Source of the DNA: Clostridium mobile
GTDB lineage: Bacteria > Bacillota > Clostridia > Clostridiales > Clostridiaceae
Length of the DNA: 64,000 nucleotides
NCBI RefSeq assembly: GCF_018918285.1
Contig: NZ_JAHLQF010000002.1
Location: 186,001 to 250,000 of the forward strand
Reading direction: 5' to 3'
The notes beneath the pieces were generated by a model. It did no database searches and was not told the DNA's origin. It saw only the letters and a list, made by a program, of their open reading frames with translations. Below are positions 1 to 8,998 of this stretch, piece by piece. Positions within the stretch are counted from its first letter, which is position 1, and each line of letters begins with the position of its first letter. The position numbers and the translations under genes were made by a program.

Positions 1-51
1 AGTCAAACATGTGCAGCATTTTAACGGTATTGTTCTAAAAAAATTAAGAAT

Positions 52-97
52 TTCTAGATTTTGCTCAAATGCATAGGCCGCATTACATAGCATTTTT
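52..97 (+). repeat. Dispersed ~46-bp repeat, copy a
   Basis: It begins TTCTAGATTTTGCTCAAATG and ends CATAGCATTTTT. A near-identical copy lies at 29785-29830. Each is followed within about 50-70 bases by palindromic elements. It contains short inverted arms (AAATGC / GCATTT). Function unknown. Confidence 0.6.
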
Positions 98-145
98 AAA
101 TTTTTCACAACGAAATTATGAAAATAAATATTTGGAAAACACAAA

Positions 146-208
146 AGAGCTAAGCATGTAGTGAAATAGCGACTTTTTCTGGAACGGCTTCACTACATAT
201 TTAGCTCT
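146..208 (-). repeat. 63-bp palindromic element, copy 1
   Basis: Arms AGAGCTAAGCATGTAGTGAA and its near reverse complement flank a GC-richer centre, giving a long imperfect hairpin. Judged by its conserved AT flank (GTAAAAA...ATAACTGAGAAA on the right) this copy is in reverse orientation relative to the copies in the CRISPR region. Confidence 0.75.
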
Positions 209-358
209 CTATTTAAGAAACTAAACTATTTTTGTAAAAAACTATAACTGAGAAACCAATTGGATATAATTAATTTTCCATTGTAGATTCTCTGTTTAAT
301 ATAAGGTTATCTTTTATCTAAGTAAGGGTTAATATATAATTAATGAGAGGTGAAATAT

Positions 359-1054
359 ATGAATAGATTATTATTAGTGGAAGATGATGAGTCCTTGGCT
401 CTTGGTATAGAATTTACTTTAAAGGATGAAGGGTATGAAGTTATAAGAGTTGCCACTGTTGAAGATGCGAAAAAGGGATTAAATAGTGAGGAGTTTAGTT
501 TAATTATATTGGATATAAATTTACCAGATGGAAATGGGTACGACCTATGCAAATTCATAAGAAAAAGTAGTGAAGTGCCCATAATATTCTTAACTGCTTG
601 TGATGATGAAGTTAACGTAGTTTTAGGACTTGAAATAGGGGGAGATGACTACATAACAAAGCCCTTTAGAGTAAGGGAATTACTCTCCAGAATAAAGGCT
701 TTGATAAGAAGAAATTCTAAAAATATGGTGACGGGAACAAAGTTTAGAAGCGGTAATATATTAGTGGATACATCAACAGCAATAGTAAAGAAAAACGAAG
801 AAAATATAACACTTACTTCTCAGGAATATAAATTACTATTAGTTTTTATGAATAAACCACATATTTTAATGAAAAGAGAGAATATATTAACAGAATTATT
901 AGAGGGAGAAGAGCCTTTCTTTGACGAAAATACTTTATCTGTTTATATAAAAAGAATAAGAGAAAAAATAGAAGATAATCCCAAAGAACCTGATTTTATA
1001 GTTACTCAAAGAGGAATGGGTTATAAATGGAACATGGATGTAATTAAGGAGTAG
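359..1054 (+). CDS. OmpR/PhoB-family response regulator
   Basis: DNA-binding response regulator of a two-component system. The receiver domain covers about residues 1-115 with the acidic pair ED(8-9), phosphoacceptor Asp52 (ILDINLPDGNG), Thr79 (FLTA) and Lys101 (ITKPF). A winged-helix output domain follows (about 130-230, ending TQRGMGYKW). A GTG nine bases upstream is also open, but AGAGGTG lies at the right distance only from the ATG at 359. The histidine kinase gene starts six bases after the stop, so the two form an operon. No transporter or other obvious target is adjacent, so the stimulus is unknown. Confidence 0.9.
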   Translation: MNRLLLVEDDESLALGIEFTLKDEGYEVIRVATVEDAKKGLNSEEFSLIILDINLPDGNGYDLCKFIRKSSEVPIIFLTACDDEVNVVLGLEIGGDDYITKPFRVRELLSRIKALIRRNSKNMVTGTKFRSGNILVDTSTAIVKKNEENITLTSQEYKLLLVFMNKPHILMKRENILTELLEGEEPFFDENTLSVYIKRIREKIEDNPKEPDFIVTQRGMGYKWNMDVIKE

Positions 1055-1060
1055 ATTATT

Positions 1061-2302
1061 ATGAACGAGCATTTTGTCAATCCTGAGCTTAAGAGAAGCT
1101 CTATTATCTTAGCATCTTTGATGAGTGTATTTTTTATTATTACATGCGTTGTACTAAAATATCATCATTATCAGTTAAAAGAAGATTATACAAAAAGCTT
1201 AGGGGCAATTGCTGCAAGGGTAATAGAAAAAGAACCTGATTTAGAAAAAGAAATTATGCCTCTTATTTCAAAGGAAGCATCAAAAGAAGAGATGGATAAA
1301 GGAAAGGCTATTTTAATTCAATATGGAGTGAGTAAGAATTTAGAAAATCAGTTTTTTCCTTATATAAATAAAACTATACAGAAAAATAATTACTATACTA
1401 TATTTATATTTATTCTTATGATAGCTACAATACTCATTGTTAACTATTTTCAACATATATCTATTTATAAAAAAATTAGAAGATTAACACTGGGGGCGAA
1501 AAAAGTAGTAGATGGAGATTATGATATAGCTATTGAAGAAGATACTGAAGGGGAGTTTGCTAAACTTGCCACTTCCTTTAATTCTATGAGAGAAATAATT
1601 AGAAACAACTTAGAACAATTACAGCAGGAAAAGGAGTTTTTAGTGAATTTATTATCGGATATATCCCATCAACTAAAAACCCCTCTTTCTTCTATGATAG
1701 TATACAATGATATAATGCTAAAAAAAGATTTGAGTAAAGAGCAAAGAGAGATCTTCTTAGTAAATAATCAAAACCAACTTAGTAGAATGGAATGGCTAAT
1801 TAAAAGTATATTAAAGTTAGCTAAATTGGACGCAAATGCAATAGAGTTCAATAAAGAAGAATTAAGTTTAAATGATACCTTAAATGATTCTTTAGAAGCT
1901 CTAGAAAGTAAGGCTTTAGAGATGGGGTTGACAATTAATGTCATTGAAAAAGAAGAGATGGTTTTTTCTCACGATAAACTGTGGGTTGAAGAAGCTTTGA
2001 TTAACATTATTAAAAACAGCATAGAGCATAGTCCAAAGGGAGGAGAAATAACCATAGAACTATCGGAGAACCTTGTTTATAGGAGAGCTACCATATCAGA
2101 TATGGGAGAAGGTATAAGAGAAGAGGATTTACCTAATATTTTCAAAAGGTTTTATAAAGGTAAGACTTCAAAGAAAACTGATTCTATAGGTATTGGACTT
2201 GCTTTAGCAAAATCTATTATAGAATCACATAATGGAACTATAGAAGTAAAAAGTACCATAGATGTAGGAACTACTTTTATTGTTACTTTTTTTAAATATT
2301 AA
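1061..2302 (+). CDS. Membrane sensor histidine kinase
   Basis: Partner kinase of the preceding regulator. Two membrane segments (about residues 14-34 and 111-130) bracket a short ~75-residue extracytoplasmic loop. A HAMP linker follows (about 131-185), then the dimerisation/phosphoacceptor helix with His203 in DISHQLKTPLS, and an HATPase_c domain with N box (NIIKNSIEHS), G1 (DMGEGI) and G2 (GIGLALAKSI). The AAGGAG overlapping the end of the regulator gene supplies its ribosome binding site. The 413-residue length is normal for this class. The small loop suggests membrane-level or protein-mediated sensing rather than a large ligand domain, but that is inference. Confidence 0.9.
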   Translation: MNEHFVNPELKRSSIILASLMSVFFIITCVVLKYHHYQLKEDYTKSLGAIAARVIEKEPDLEKEIMPLISKEASKEEMDKGKAILIQYGVSKNLENQFFPYINKTIQKNNYYTIFIFILMIATILIVNYFQHISIYKKIRRLTLGAKKVVDGDYDIAIEEDTEGEFAKLATSFNSMREIIRNNLEQLQQEKEFLVNLLSDISHQLKTPLSSMIVYNDIMLKKDLSKEQREIFLVNNQNQLSRMEWLIKSILKLAKLDANAIEFNKEELSLNDTLNDSLEALESKALEMGLTINVIEKEEMVFSHDKLWVEEALINIIKNSIEHSPKGGEITIELSENLVYRRATISDMGEGIREEDLPNIFKRFYKGKTSKKTDSIGIGLALAKSIIESHNGTIEVKSTIDVGTTFIVTFFKY

Positions 2303-2405
2303 AGATAGTTTTTATAAGTATAATTTAGTAACTAATCCTTTTAAGGTATAAAGAAAAGATTATTTATATTGCTTATATATGTAGAGATATGAAAAAATAT
2401 AAAAA

Positions 2406-2437
2406 TTAAGGGAAGTCTAAAAATTGACTTCCCTTAA
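2406..2437. terminator. Bidirectional terminator
   Basis: Inverted repeat TTAAGGGAAGTC / GACTTCCCTTAA with an 8-base loop, between the convergent kinase and chemoreceptor genes, flanked by A/T runs on both sides. Confidence 0.8.
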
Positions 2438-2486
2438 AATATTATATTATCAACACTGTTATAAAATATATCTAAAAATAAATATA

Positions 2487-4502
2487 TTAAATCTTAAATT
2501 TATTTATCTCTGTCTCTAAATCTGCTACTAATTCTTTAAGGTTATTAGCTTGAGATACAAATTGGTCCATAGTTGCTGCCACTTCTTCTGTTGAAGCGGT
2601 AACTTCCTCTGTTCCTGCAGCATTTTCTTCAGATATTGCAGAGATATTTTCCATTTGATTGATTATGTTTATTTTGTTTTCTTCTAAGTTTAGTGCTAGA
2701 TTTTTAATTCCAGAAACCTTTTCTGTAATAACTTGCATTGATTTAAGTATGTCATTAAATATTTTTTCTGTTTCTTTAACAGAAGATTCTTGTGCTTGTA
2801 CAAATTTCTCTGATTTATCCATAGCAATAACAGCTTCCTTTGATTTTTGCTGCATTTCACTTATTATTTCCTTTATTTCTTTGGCGGAATCTCTTGATTG
2901 TTCTGCTAGTTTTCTTATTTCTTCTGCTACTACGGAAAATCCTTTTCCTGCTTCTCCTGCTCTTGCGGCTTCAATAGCTGCATTTAAAGCAAGTAAGTTG
3001 GTCTGTTCTGTTATATTTGTAATAGTTTCTGTAATAGCGTTAATATGTTCTGAGCTAGAATTTACTTCACCTACTATTTTGCTAACTTCTAGAGAGGAAT
3101 TAAGGGTTTCTCTTGATTTTTCAGTAAGATCTTCAACAATAATTAATCCACCATTAGTAATATCATTAGTTTTACCTACTATTGAATCAACTTCTATAGT
3201 GTATTGATTTATGTTTCCTATTTTATCAGAAAGATCATTAATAGCTAGGGAACCTTCTTCTGTACTTTTAGCTTGTTCAGAGGTACCTGTTGAAATTTCC
3301 TGCATAGTAGAAGCCATTCCGTTAATAGCTTCAGAAGTTTCCTTTGCTATCTTAACAAAACTATCTGAGGTCTCTAAAACCACCATTGAAGATTTATCAG
3401 TATTTTTTATTAAAGCTGAAATACTAACCATCATTTTATTAAAGCTATTTGCTAATTCCAAAAATTCATCTTTAGTATTTACAGATACATTTGTGGTTAA
3501 ATCCCCTTTAGAGGCTTTTTCCATTGAATCTTTAATTTTATTAATATTTTTTACTAATTCTCTAGCTATAAGTATAGAAACTAAAGCACAAATTAAAGTG
3601 GAAATTATAATTAAAAATAGAGAAGTATTTCTTAAGGTGTTAACATCAGATAAAAATTCATTTTCATCTAATGAGGCCATTAATCTCCAACCGGTTTTTG
3701 AATTAGTATCATAAATTCCTATTTTATTTGATCCATTATAGTCATATTCTGCAATACCGTTAAGCTTATATGATACATCTTCCCAAAAACTTTGCTTAGT
3801 TACGTCATTTTTACCTATAATTTCAGTATCTGGATGAGCCAACATAGTTCCTGCAGGATTAAAAATGAATACATATCCTTCTTTACCTATTTTCGTTTGA
3901 GAAAGTTTGTTGGAAATTTTATTCATATCTAAGTCTATAGAAATTACCCCAATAATCTCACCGTTTTTCTCCACGGTTTTTGAAACGGATATTACCAAAT
4001 TACCTGTTATTATGTCATTATAGGGCTCACAATAAGTTACCCTTCCTTTATTTTTTACTGCATCCGAATACCATTTCCTTGACTGTACATCATAATTTCC
4101 TTGAAGACTATCATCAGGATATTGAAAGAATTTTTTAGATTCAGTTCCAAAATAAGCTCCAATAATGTCATCATTTGCTTTAGTTACACCTTCTAATAAA
4201 GATTTTATAAAAGGAGCATGCTCTGGATTTTCTTCTATACTAGTAAAATGAGTATCTTTAGATAACATATTTAATTGGGTTTCAAATCTATCAAAATAAT
4301 TATCTAATCCTCTATTTACCTCTAATAACGTTTGTTGAGAGGTGACTTTAAAATTATTTTCTATAACAGAATAGGATTTTTTATAAGATAAAAACCCTGA
4401 TACGTATAAAGGAATTATACATAAAATAATTATGATTGATGTTAATTTAAATCCAATAGTGTTTAAATTGAATTTCCGTTTATTGCTGTGTTTTTTATTC
4501 AT
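2487..4502 (-). CDS. Methyl-accepting chemotaxis protein with Cache-type sensor
   Basis: Transmembrane chemoreceptor feeding CheA/CheW. The first membrane helix (about 15-35) is followed by a ~250-residue extracytoplasmic region with dCache-like features ([34 protein letters not shown]). The second membrane helix is at about 292-313, then HAMP, then the coiled-coil signalling domain with the conserved tip motif [20 protein letters not shown] and [13 protein letters not shown]. 671 residues is typical. The start is fixed by AGGAGGTAAT just upstream. Ligand unknown; dCache receptors often bind amino acids or other small metabolites. Confidence 0.92.
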   Translation of the reverse strand: MNKKHSNKRKFNLNTIGFKLTSIIIILCIIPLYVSGFLSYKKSYSVIENNFKVTSQQTLLEVNRGLDNYFDRFETQLNMLSKDTHFTSIEENPEHAPFIKSLLEGVTKANDDIIGAYFGTESKKFFQYPDDSLQGNYDVQSRKWYSDAVKNKGRVTYCEPYNDIITGNLVISVSKTVEKNGEIIGVISIDLDMNKISNKLSQTKIGKEGYVFIFNPAGTMLAHPDTEIIGKNDVTKQSFWEDVSYKLNGIAEYDYNGSNKIGIYDTNSKTGWRLMASLDENEFLSDVNTLRNTSLFLIIISTLICALVSILIARELVKNINKIKDSMEKASKGDLTTNVSVNTKDEFLELANSFNKMMVSISALIKNTDKSSMVVLETSDSFVKIAKETSEAINGMASTMQEISTGTSEQAKSTEEGSLAINDLSDKIGNINQYTIEVDSIVGKTNDITNGGLIIVEDLTEKSRETLNSSLEVSKIVGEVNSSSEHINAITETITNITEQTNLLALNAAIEAARAGEAGKGFSVVAEEIRKLAEQSRDSAKEIKEIISEMQQKSKEAVIAMDKSEKFVQAQESSVKETEKIFNDILKSMQVITEKVSGIKNLALNLEENKINIINQMENISAISEENAAGTEEVTASTEEVAATMDQFVSQANNLKELVADLETEINKFKI

Positions 4503-4537
4503 ATATTACCTCCTATGTTAAAAATGTACACTAGGAG

Positions 4538-4566
4538 ATTATACCACCATATGATAATTATGTTAA
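4538..4566 (-). promoter_or_regulatory. SigA-type promoter of the chemoreceptor gene
   Basis: Reading the minus strand, TTAACA (-35) and TATAAT (-10) are separated by exactly 17 bases, about 35 bases upstream of the start codon. Confidence 0.7.
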
Positions 4567-4648
4567 TACGCTAACATTAAATTAGCACATATAAAAATCT
4601 ATTCTCATATAATAAATTTAAATAGTAATTAATGGGAATGTTTGAATT

Positions 4649-6604
4649 ATGAATTATGAATATCATTTATTAAATAAGGTAGAAAAACATATGCCTCCTA
4701 ATGCCAAAGTTTTGTCCATATCCATATACATGGAAGAGACTAGAGGAAATGCGGGAAAAATAATAGTTAAGTACCAATGGCGTGGAGAGGATTATATTGC
4801 TATTTTAGAAAATACCCTAGAGGATTACTACAATTCATTAGAGAATAATAGCAATAAGGAATATCAAAGAAATATAGAGAATATATATCCTGCATCAGTT
4901 AAAACAGTAAGAGGTACAAAGTGGGGATATATAAATGAGAGAGGAGAATTAGCTATTAAACCTATTTATGATGATGCTAATGCTTTTCAAGAAAATGGCC
5001 TTGCAGTTGTAGGTTTAAATGGCCTTTATGGAATTATCAATAGAGCAGGTGACTATATTGTAGAGCCTAAATATGGTTCTATAGGACAATTTTATGAGGG
5101 ACGCTCAGTGGTGATTGATAAAGATGGTTTTAAAGTAATTGATGAAAAAGGAAGAGTAATAACAAATAAAGCATATAATTACATGTCAAGCTATAGAGAG
5201 GGAAGAGCTGTGTTCGCCAACACAGACAGCAGTGGCAATTACATTTATGGATACTTAGATTTAGAAGGAAAGGAAATAATTCCTGCTAAATATGAAGAGG
5301 CTAGGGATTTTAATAATGGAAAAGCTGTAGTAAAATTAAGAGAAGGTGAATATGCCCTAATAGATAGAAATGGAAACATAATAAACACTTATAAATATGC
5401 CTTTGTTGGGAATTTAGGGGATGGACTTCTACCTTTTCAACCTAATATAGGTGGTAATTATGGATATATAGATATAAATGGAAAAGTTGTAATAGAGCCT
5501 AAATATTCTATAGCACTCCCTTTTCACGAGGACAGGGCTATAGTAAATATTTCACAGGATTATATTAATAAGTATGGGTTAATAGATAAAAGAGAAAATT
5601 ATATAATCAAAGCTGAATATAACGATATTATTGATTTGGGAGAAGACAGGTATGCTGTAGGAATGGCAATCAATCCAGAAGAACCTTTCCAAGGCTCAAA
5701 ATATGCTATTGCTTGTGCTTATGGAAAATTCTTTACTAATTTTATTTATAATACTGTTACAGAATATAGAAGGGGATTAGCCTCCGCAACTAATGATCAA
5801 TATACTTTCTTTATAGATAAAAGCGGAAATGTAGTAAGGACTTTACCAGGAGTAAGAGGATCAGGGACTTTAGAGCTACTAAATGGATTAATAAAAGCTG
5901 ATGTAGACTATAGATTAATGTATTTAAATAGGGAAGGGAAGATTATTTGGCAGCAAAATGAAATTATACCATTGAATGATCGATATAAAGTAAGAGAAGA
6001 AAAATATAAACCTAATAAAGACTACCTAGTTTATTATCCACAGGTTATGGGAATGAAGAATAAAGAAGCGGAGATGAAGGTAAACGACAAATTAAAAGAA
6101 TTGTCTGCAGTTAAACCTATAGATCCAAATCTTCAGTTGGATTACACCTACTATGGTGATTTTGAAATTGAGTTTTTTAAAAAGAATTTATTAGTTCTTG
6201 AACTTACAGGATATATCTATTATTTTGGTGCTGCCCACGGAATGCCAAGCAAAAACTATCCACATATTGATTTAGTATCGGGAAGATTTTATGAGTTAAA
6301 GGATTTATTCAAAGGAGATAGTGATTATGTAAAAGTACTGAGCGATATAATAGGAGAACAAATAAAAAACAATCCAGAGTATTCATATGTATTTCCGGAT
6401 GCTTACAAAGGAATAAAGGCTGATCAACCTTTTTATGTAGATGAAAATTCATTGTATATTTATTTTGAGCCCTATGAAATAGCGCCGTATGCAGCAGGAT
6501 TTCCAACCTTTAAAATACCTTATAATGAAATAATGAATATTATTAATACTAATGGTGACTTTTGGAGGTCATATCATTATAGTTCAAATACACATGAAAT
6601 TTAA
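4649..6604 (+). CDS. WG-repeat protein with C-terminal DUF3298-like domain
   Basis: Intracellular-looking protein without a signal peptide. Residues ~85-420 form about seven WG repeats, each with a W/YGYI-type strand and an I-PKY/IYD turn (e.g. WGYINERGELAIKPIYDDA, GYIDINGKVVIEPKY). Residues ~440-640 resemble the DUF3298/RsiV-type domain (VYYPQVMGM, AAHGMPS, DLVSGRFYELKDLF, FEPYEIAPYAAGFP). WG repeats form beta-propeller-like scaffolds; a specific function is not known. The upstream Shine-Dalgarno is weak (GGGA), so the exact start is uncertain. Monocistronic, with a strong terminator. Confidence 0.8.
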   Translation: MNYEYHLLNKVEKHMPPNAKVLSISIYMEETRGNAGKIIVKYQWRGEDYIAILENTLEDYYNSLENNSNKEYQRNIENIYPASVKTVRGTKWGYINERGELAIKPIYDDANAFQENGLAVVGLNGLYGIINRAGDYIVEPKYGSIGQFYEGRSVVIDKDGFKVIDEKGRVITNKAYNYMSSYREGRAVFANTDSSGNYIYGYLDLEGKEIIPAKYEEARDFNNGKAVVKLREGEYALIDRNGNIINTYKYAFVGNLGDGLLPFQPNIGGNYGYIDINGKVVIEPKYSIALPFHEDRAIVNISQDYINKYGLIDKRENYIIKAEYNDIIDLGEDRYAVGMAINPEEPFQGSKYAIACAYGKFFTNFIYNTVTEYRRGLASATNDQYTFFIDKSGNVVRTLPGVRGSGTLELLNGLIKADVDYRLMYLNREGKIIWQQNEIIPLNDRYKVREEKYKPNKDYLVYYPQVMGMKNKEAEMKVNDKLKELSAVKPIDPNLQLDYTYYGDFEIEFFKKNLLVLELTGYIYYFGAAHGMPSKNYPHIDLVSGRFYELKDLFKGDSDYVKVLSDIIGEQIKNNPEYSYVFPDAYKGIKADQPFYVDENSLYIYFEPYEIAPYAAGFPTFKIPYNEIMNIINTNGDFWRSYHYSSNTHEI

Positions 6605-6649
6605 TATAATATTTAAAACATTATATTTTCAGTAGTATATTAAAATATT

Positions 6650-6692
6650 AAAAAGGACCAATTTCTTACAAAATAAGCAATTGGTCCTTTTT
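6650..6692. terminator. Bidirectional terminator
   Basis: AAAAAGGACCAATT and its exact reverse complement AATTGGTCCTTTTT enclose a 15-base loop, between convergent genes. Confidence 0.85.
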
Positions 6693-6740
6693 AATTTATC
6701 TTAAATAGGAAGTGCAGTCTATTATAGATTAATAATAATT

Positions 6741-7595
6741 TTAATCATCATCCATATCACAAAGTGATTTCATATTTGGCATTGAATGCATAGGGTTCGT
6801 AGGCATCATTGATTGCATGGGATCTAAAGATTTTACGTCACATGGCATTAAATGCATAGGATGCATTCCCCACATAGGCATATTAGGCATAGGCATCATA
6901 GCTTGCATAGGACTTATGGATTCCATGCCGTACATAGGCATATTGTTCATAGGCATCATTCCGTGCATAGGATTCATAGATTCCATACCCCACATAGGCA
7001 TATTGCTCATAGGCATCATACCCTGCATAGGATTCATAGATTCCATACCCCACATAGGCATATTGCTCATAGGCATCATACCCTGCATAGGATTCATAGA
7101 TTCCATATCCCACATAGGCATATTGCTCATAGGCATCATACCCTGCATAGGATTCATAGATTCCATATCCCACATAGGCATATTGTGCATAGGCATCATT
7201 CCGTGCATAGGATTCATAGATTCCATATCCCACATAGGCATATTGTGCATAGGCATCATTCCGTGCATAGGATTCATGGATTCCATATCGCACATAGGCA
7301 TATGGTGCATAGGCATCATTCCATACATAGGATGCATATAATGTATATGCATATGTTCCATATCATCCATATCATCCATATCATACATAGATTCCATATC
7401 GCACATAGGCATATAGTGTTCAGCCATCATTTCATGCATAGGATGCATTCCACCACAGATTGGACACATAGGTCTCTTTTCCTTTTTAGCTTTCACTTCT
7501 TTTTTAGGCTTCATTTCTTTTATGGGTTTTGTTTCCTTTATTGGTTTATTTTCGCATATACCACATTTCATAGAAGGGTTATTATAACTATTCAT
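6741..7595 (-). CDS. Methionine/histidine-rich tandem-repeat protein with two Cys pairs
   Basis: Residues ~1-70 carry two CxxC knuckles (CGICENKP and CPICGGMH) separated by a lysine-rich stretch. The remainder is about ten ~20-residue repeats rich in Met, Pro, His, Asp and Trp (MNPMHGMMPMHNMPMWDMES type). Methionine and histidine make up a large share of the residues, as in copper- or silver-binding proteins, but metal binding is inference; a spore surface role is another option. The start used is the ATG after GAGGTG; a further in-frame ATG 21 bases upstream has no ribosome site. Repeats make two other frames and the opposite strand look open, but only this frame has a ribosome site. Confidence 0.7.
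   Translation of the reverse strand: MNSYNNPSMKCGICENKPIKETKPIKEMKPKKEVKAKKEKRPMCPICGGMHPMHEMMAEHYMPMCDMESMYDMDDMDDMEHMHIHYMHPMYGMMPMHHMPMCDMESMNPMHGMMPMHNMPMWDMESMNPMHGMMPMHNMPMWDMESMNPMQGMMPMSNMPMWDMESMNPMQGMMPMSNMPMWGMESMNPMQGMMPMSNMPMWGMESMNPMHGMMPMNNMPMYGMESISPMQAMMPMPNMPMWGMHPMHLMPCDVKSLDPMQSMMPTNPMHSMPNMKSLCDMDDD
6901..7380 (-). repeat. 60-bp tandem repeat array inside the Met-rich gene
   Basis: About eight units of exactly 60 bp. The six units from 6961 to 7320 are almost identical; the outer units are more diverged. Changes cluster at a few positions (CCC/CCG, GCTC/GTGC), consistent with recent unit duplication or gene conversion. Confidence 0.9.
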
Positions 7596-7702
7596 TAACA
7601 CACCTCGTGAATTCATTTATTTACTTCATTGTTATTTTATGCTTGTATTCCAAATTTTGTTACTTTTTATTGTATGTAATTAAAATATTTTAAGATTAAG
7701 TC

Positions 7703-7753
7703 TTGTTTTATACATATACTTAGTGATACAATATAATTAGTATTACTAAGTAT
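7703..7753 (+). promoter_or_regulatory. padR promoter with overlapping operator palindrome
   Basis: ATACTTAGTGATAC (7716-7729) and GTATTACTAAGTAT (7740-7753) form an inverted repeat with 14-bp arms, one mismatch and a 10-bp spacer. TTGTTT (7703-7708) and TACAAT (7727-7732) with an 18-base spacer make a plausible promoter overlapping it. PadR proteins commonly repress their own operons through such sites. Confidence 0.7.
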
Positions 7754-7768
7754 GGTGGAGGTGATAAA

Positions 7769-8104
7769 TTGGCAGATGTAGATAACCAGCTAAAAAAGGG
7801 TGTATTGACTATTTTAGCATTAAAATTAATTAATTCTAAGGATATGTATGGATATGAACTTATTCAACTTCTAGATGATTATAGCAGTGGATATTATAAA
7901 CTAAAAGAAGGTTCTCTCTATCCAGTACTATATAGATTAGAAGATAATGGCTGGATAGAAAGTTATACTGTTACATCTTTAGAAGGAAGAAAGGTTCCGA
8001 GAAAGTATTATAAAATAACCGACAGAGGGCGTAGGGAGCTAGAGGATCAATTAGATAGTTGGCAAAGATTTTACTCTGTAACTAATAAAATATTAGATAT
8101 TTAG
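7769..8104 (+). CDS. PadR-family transcriptional regulator
   Basis: Small winged-helix repressor, 111 residues. PadR hallmarks: LALKLINSKDMYGYELIQLL, KEGSLYPVLYRLEDNGWIES and RKYYKITDRGRRELE. Start is TTG, set by GGAGGTGA seven bases upstream. The palindrome over its promoter suggests autoregulation. The following gene encodes a HAAS-type protein, the usual partner of PadR in Firmicutes; ligand unknown. Confidence 0.9.
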   Translation: MADVDNQLKKGVLTILALKLINSKDMYGYELIQLLDDYSSGYYKLKEGSLYPVLYRLEDNGWIESYTVTSLEGRKVPRKYYKITDRGRRELEDQLDSWQRFYSVTNKILDI

Positions 8105-8166
8105 AGTCTTAGACCATTGCATTATAAAATTAAAAAAGATGTGTAAATTTAGAGGAGAGGGATTTT

Positions 8167-8901
8167 ATGAGAGAAAAATTCAGGCTTTATACAGATAAAG
8201 TCATAAATAAAATTGGATGTGATAGAAAAACTGCTAAAAAAATAAGGGAAGATTTAATAGACACTCTTATGATGAAATGGGATGAAACAGGAGAGGAAGA
8301 CCCTTATATATTAATGGGAGAAGTTGATGATATAGCAGAGGAATTTAGAGAAAACCTTCAGCTAGAATATAAAAATTCTTACAGCAAAAATAATTATAAT
8401 GGAAGAAGAGGATATTATGAATATAAATCAGAATTAAAGATAGCAGGACTGCCATTAGTACATGTAGTGAATGGACTTGGAGTAGCCAGAGGAATAGTAG
8501 CTATTGGGCCTGTAGCTGTAGGTATAATCGCACTTGGAGGACTTTCTTTAGGGGTTATTTCTCTAGGTGCATTAGCATTAGGGCTTTTATTTAGCCTAGG
8601 TGCTATAAGTGCATCAACATTAATATCCGTTGGTGGAATTTCTATGGCTTATTATTTAAGCCTTGGAGGAATATCTATAGCCAAACATTTTGCTATAGGA
8701 GGAGTAGCTGTAGGTAATGTTGCTATAGGGGGAGCAGCTAAGGGAATAGTGGCGGTATATAAAGAAAGAGGTAGTGGACAGTTTGTTTATCCACATTACC
8801 ACAAAAATATTGGAGAAATAATGGATAAAATTAAAAGCTTATATCCTAATATTAATAGTATAGTTAGTAAAATAATTGAGTCTTTAATAAAAATATTGTA
8901 A
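8167..8901 (+). CDS. HAAS-type (DUF1700-like) membrane protein with glycine-rich repeats
   Basis: The N-terminal ~75 residues are a helical HAAS-like domain (TAKKIREDLIDTLMMKWDE). Residues ~100-200 are a striking run of A/G-x-G repeats (GPVAVGIIALGGLSLGVISLG and similar), very hydrophobic and probably membrane-embedded. A short soluble tail follows. AGAGGAGAGG precedes the start. PadR-HAAS pairs are common in Firmicutes, where HAAS domains are thought to transmit signals between small regulators and membrane partners; that role is extrapolated here. Confidence 0.7.
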   Translation: MREKFRLYTDKVINKIGCDRKTAKKIREDLIDTLMMKWDETGEEDPYILMGEVDDIAEEFRENLQLEYKNSYSKNNYNGRRGYYEYKSELKIAGLPLVHVVNGLGVARGIVAIGPVAVGIIALGGLSLGVISLGALALGLLFSLGAISASTLISVGGISMAYYLSLGGISIAKHFAIGGVAVGNVAIGGAAKGIVAVYKERGSGQFVYPHYHKNIGEIMDKIKSLYPNINSIVSKIIESLIKIL

Positions 8902-8925
8902 AAATTAGTGATTTTATGTATTTTA

Positions 8926-8954
8926 TTGACAAAATCTTCGATTGAAATTATAAT
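8926..8954 (+). promoter_or_regulatory. Promoter of the CLC gene
   Basis: TTGACA and TATAAT with a 17-base spacer, a consensus sigma-A promoter, about 45 bases before the start codon. Confidence 0.8.
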
Positions 8955-8998
8955 TTTAATAGGAAAAAATTATAATTTTAGAGTTAGAAGGAGATAAA

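Larger units (their letters stand above)
1..358. other. Intergenic region with two dispersed repeats
   Basis: No gene is seen here. The stretch carries one copy of a ~46-bp repeat (52-97) and one copy of the ~63-bp palindromic element (146-208), then the leader of the response regulator gene. The same pair of repeats occurs together again near 29.8-30.1 kb. Confidence 0.6.

Noticed and set aside
2659-3714. Two plus-strand open frames opposite the chemoreceptor gene
   Set aside because: They mirror the coding strand of a clear chemoreceptor and lack ribosome sites.
6817-7598. Long open frames on the plus strand and a second minus-strand frame across the Met-rich gene
   Set aside because: They follow from the exact 60-bp periodicity, which keeps every frame open; none has a ribosome site, and their His- or Ile/Gly-rich products look artificial.
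8902-8998. Fluoride riboswitch before the CLC gene
   Set aside because: The distance from -10 to the start codon is about 45 bases, too short, and the CLC filter motif is of the chloride type.
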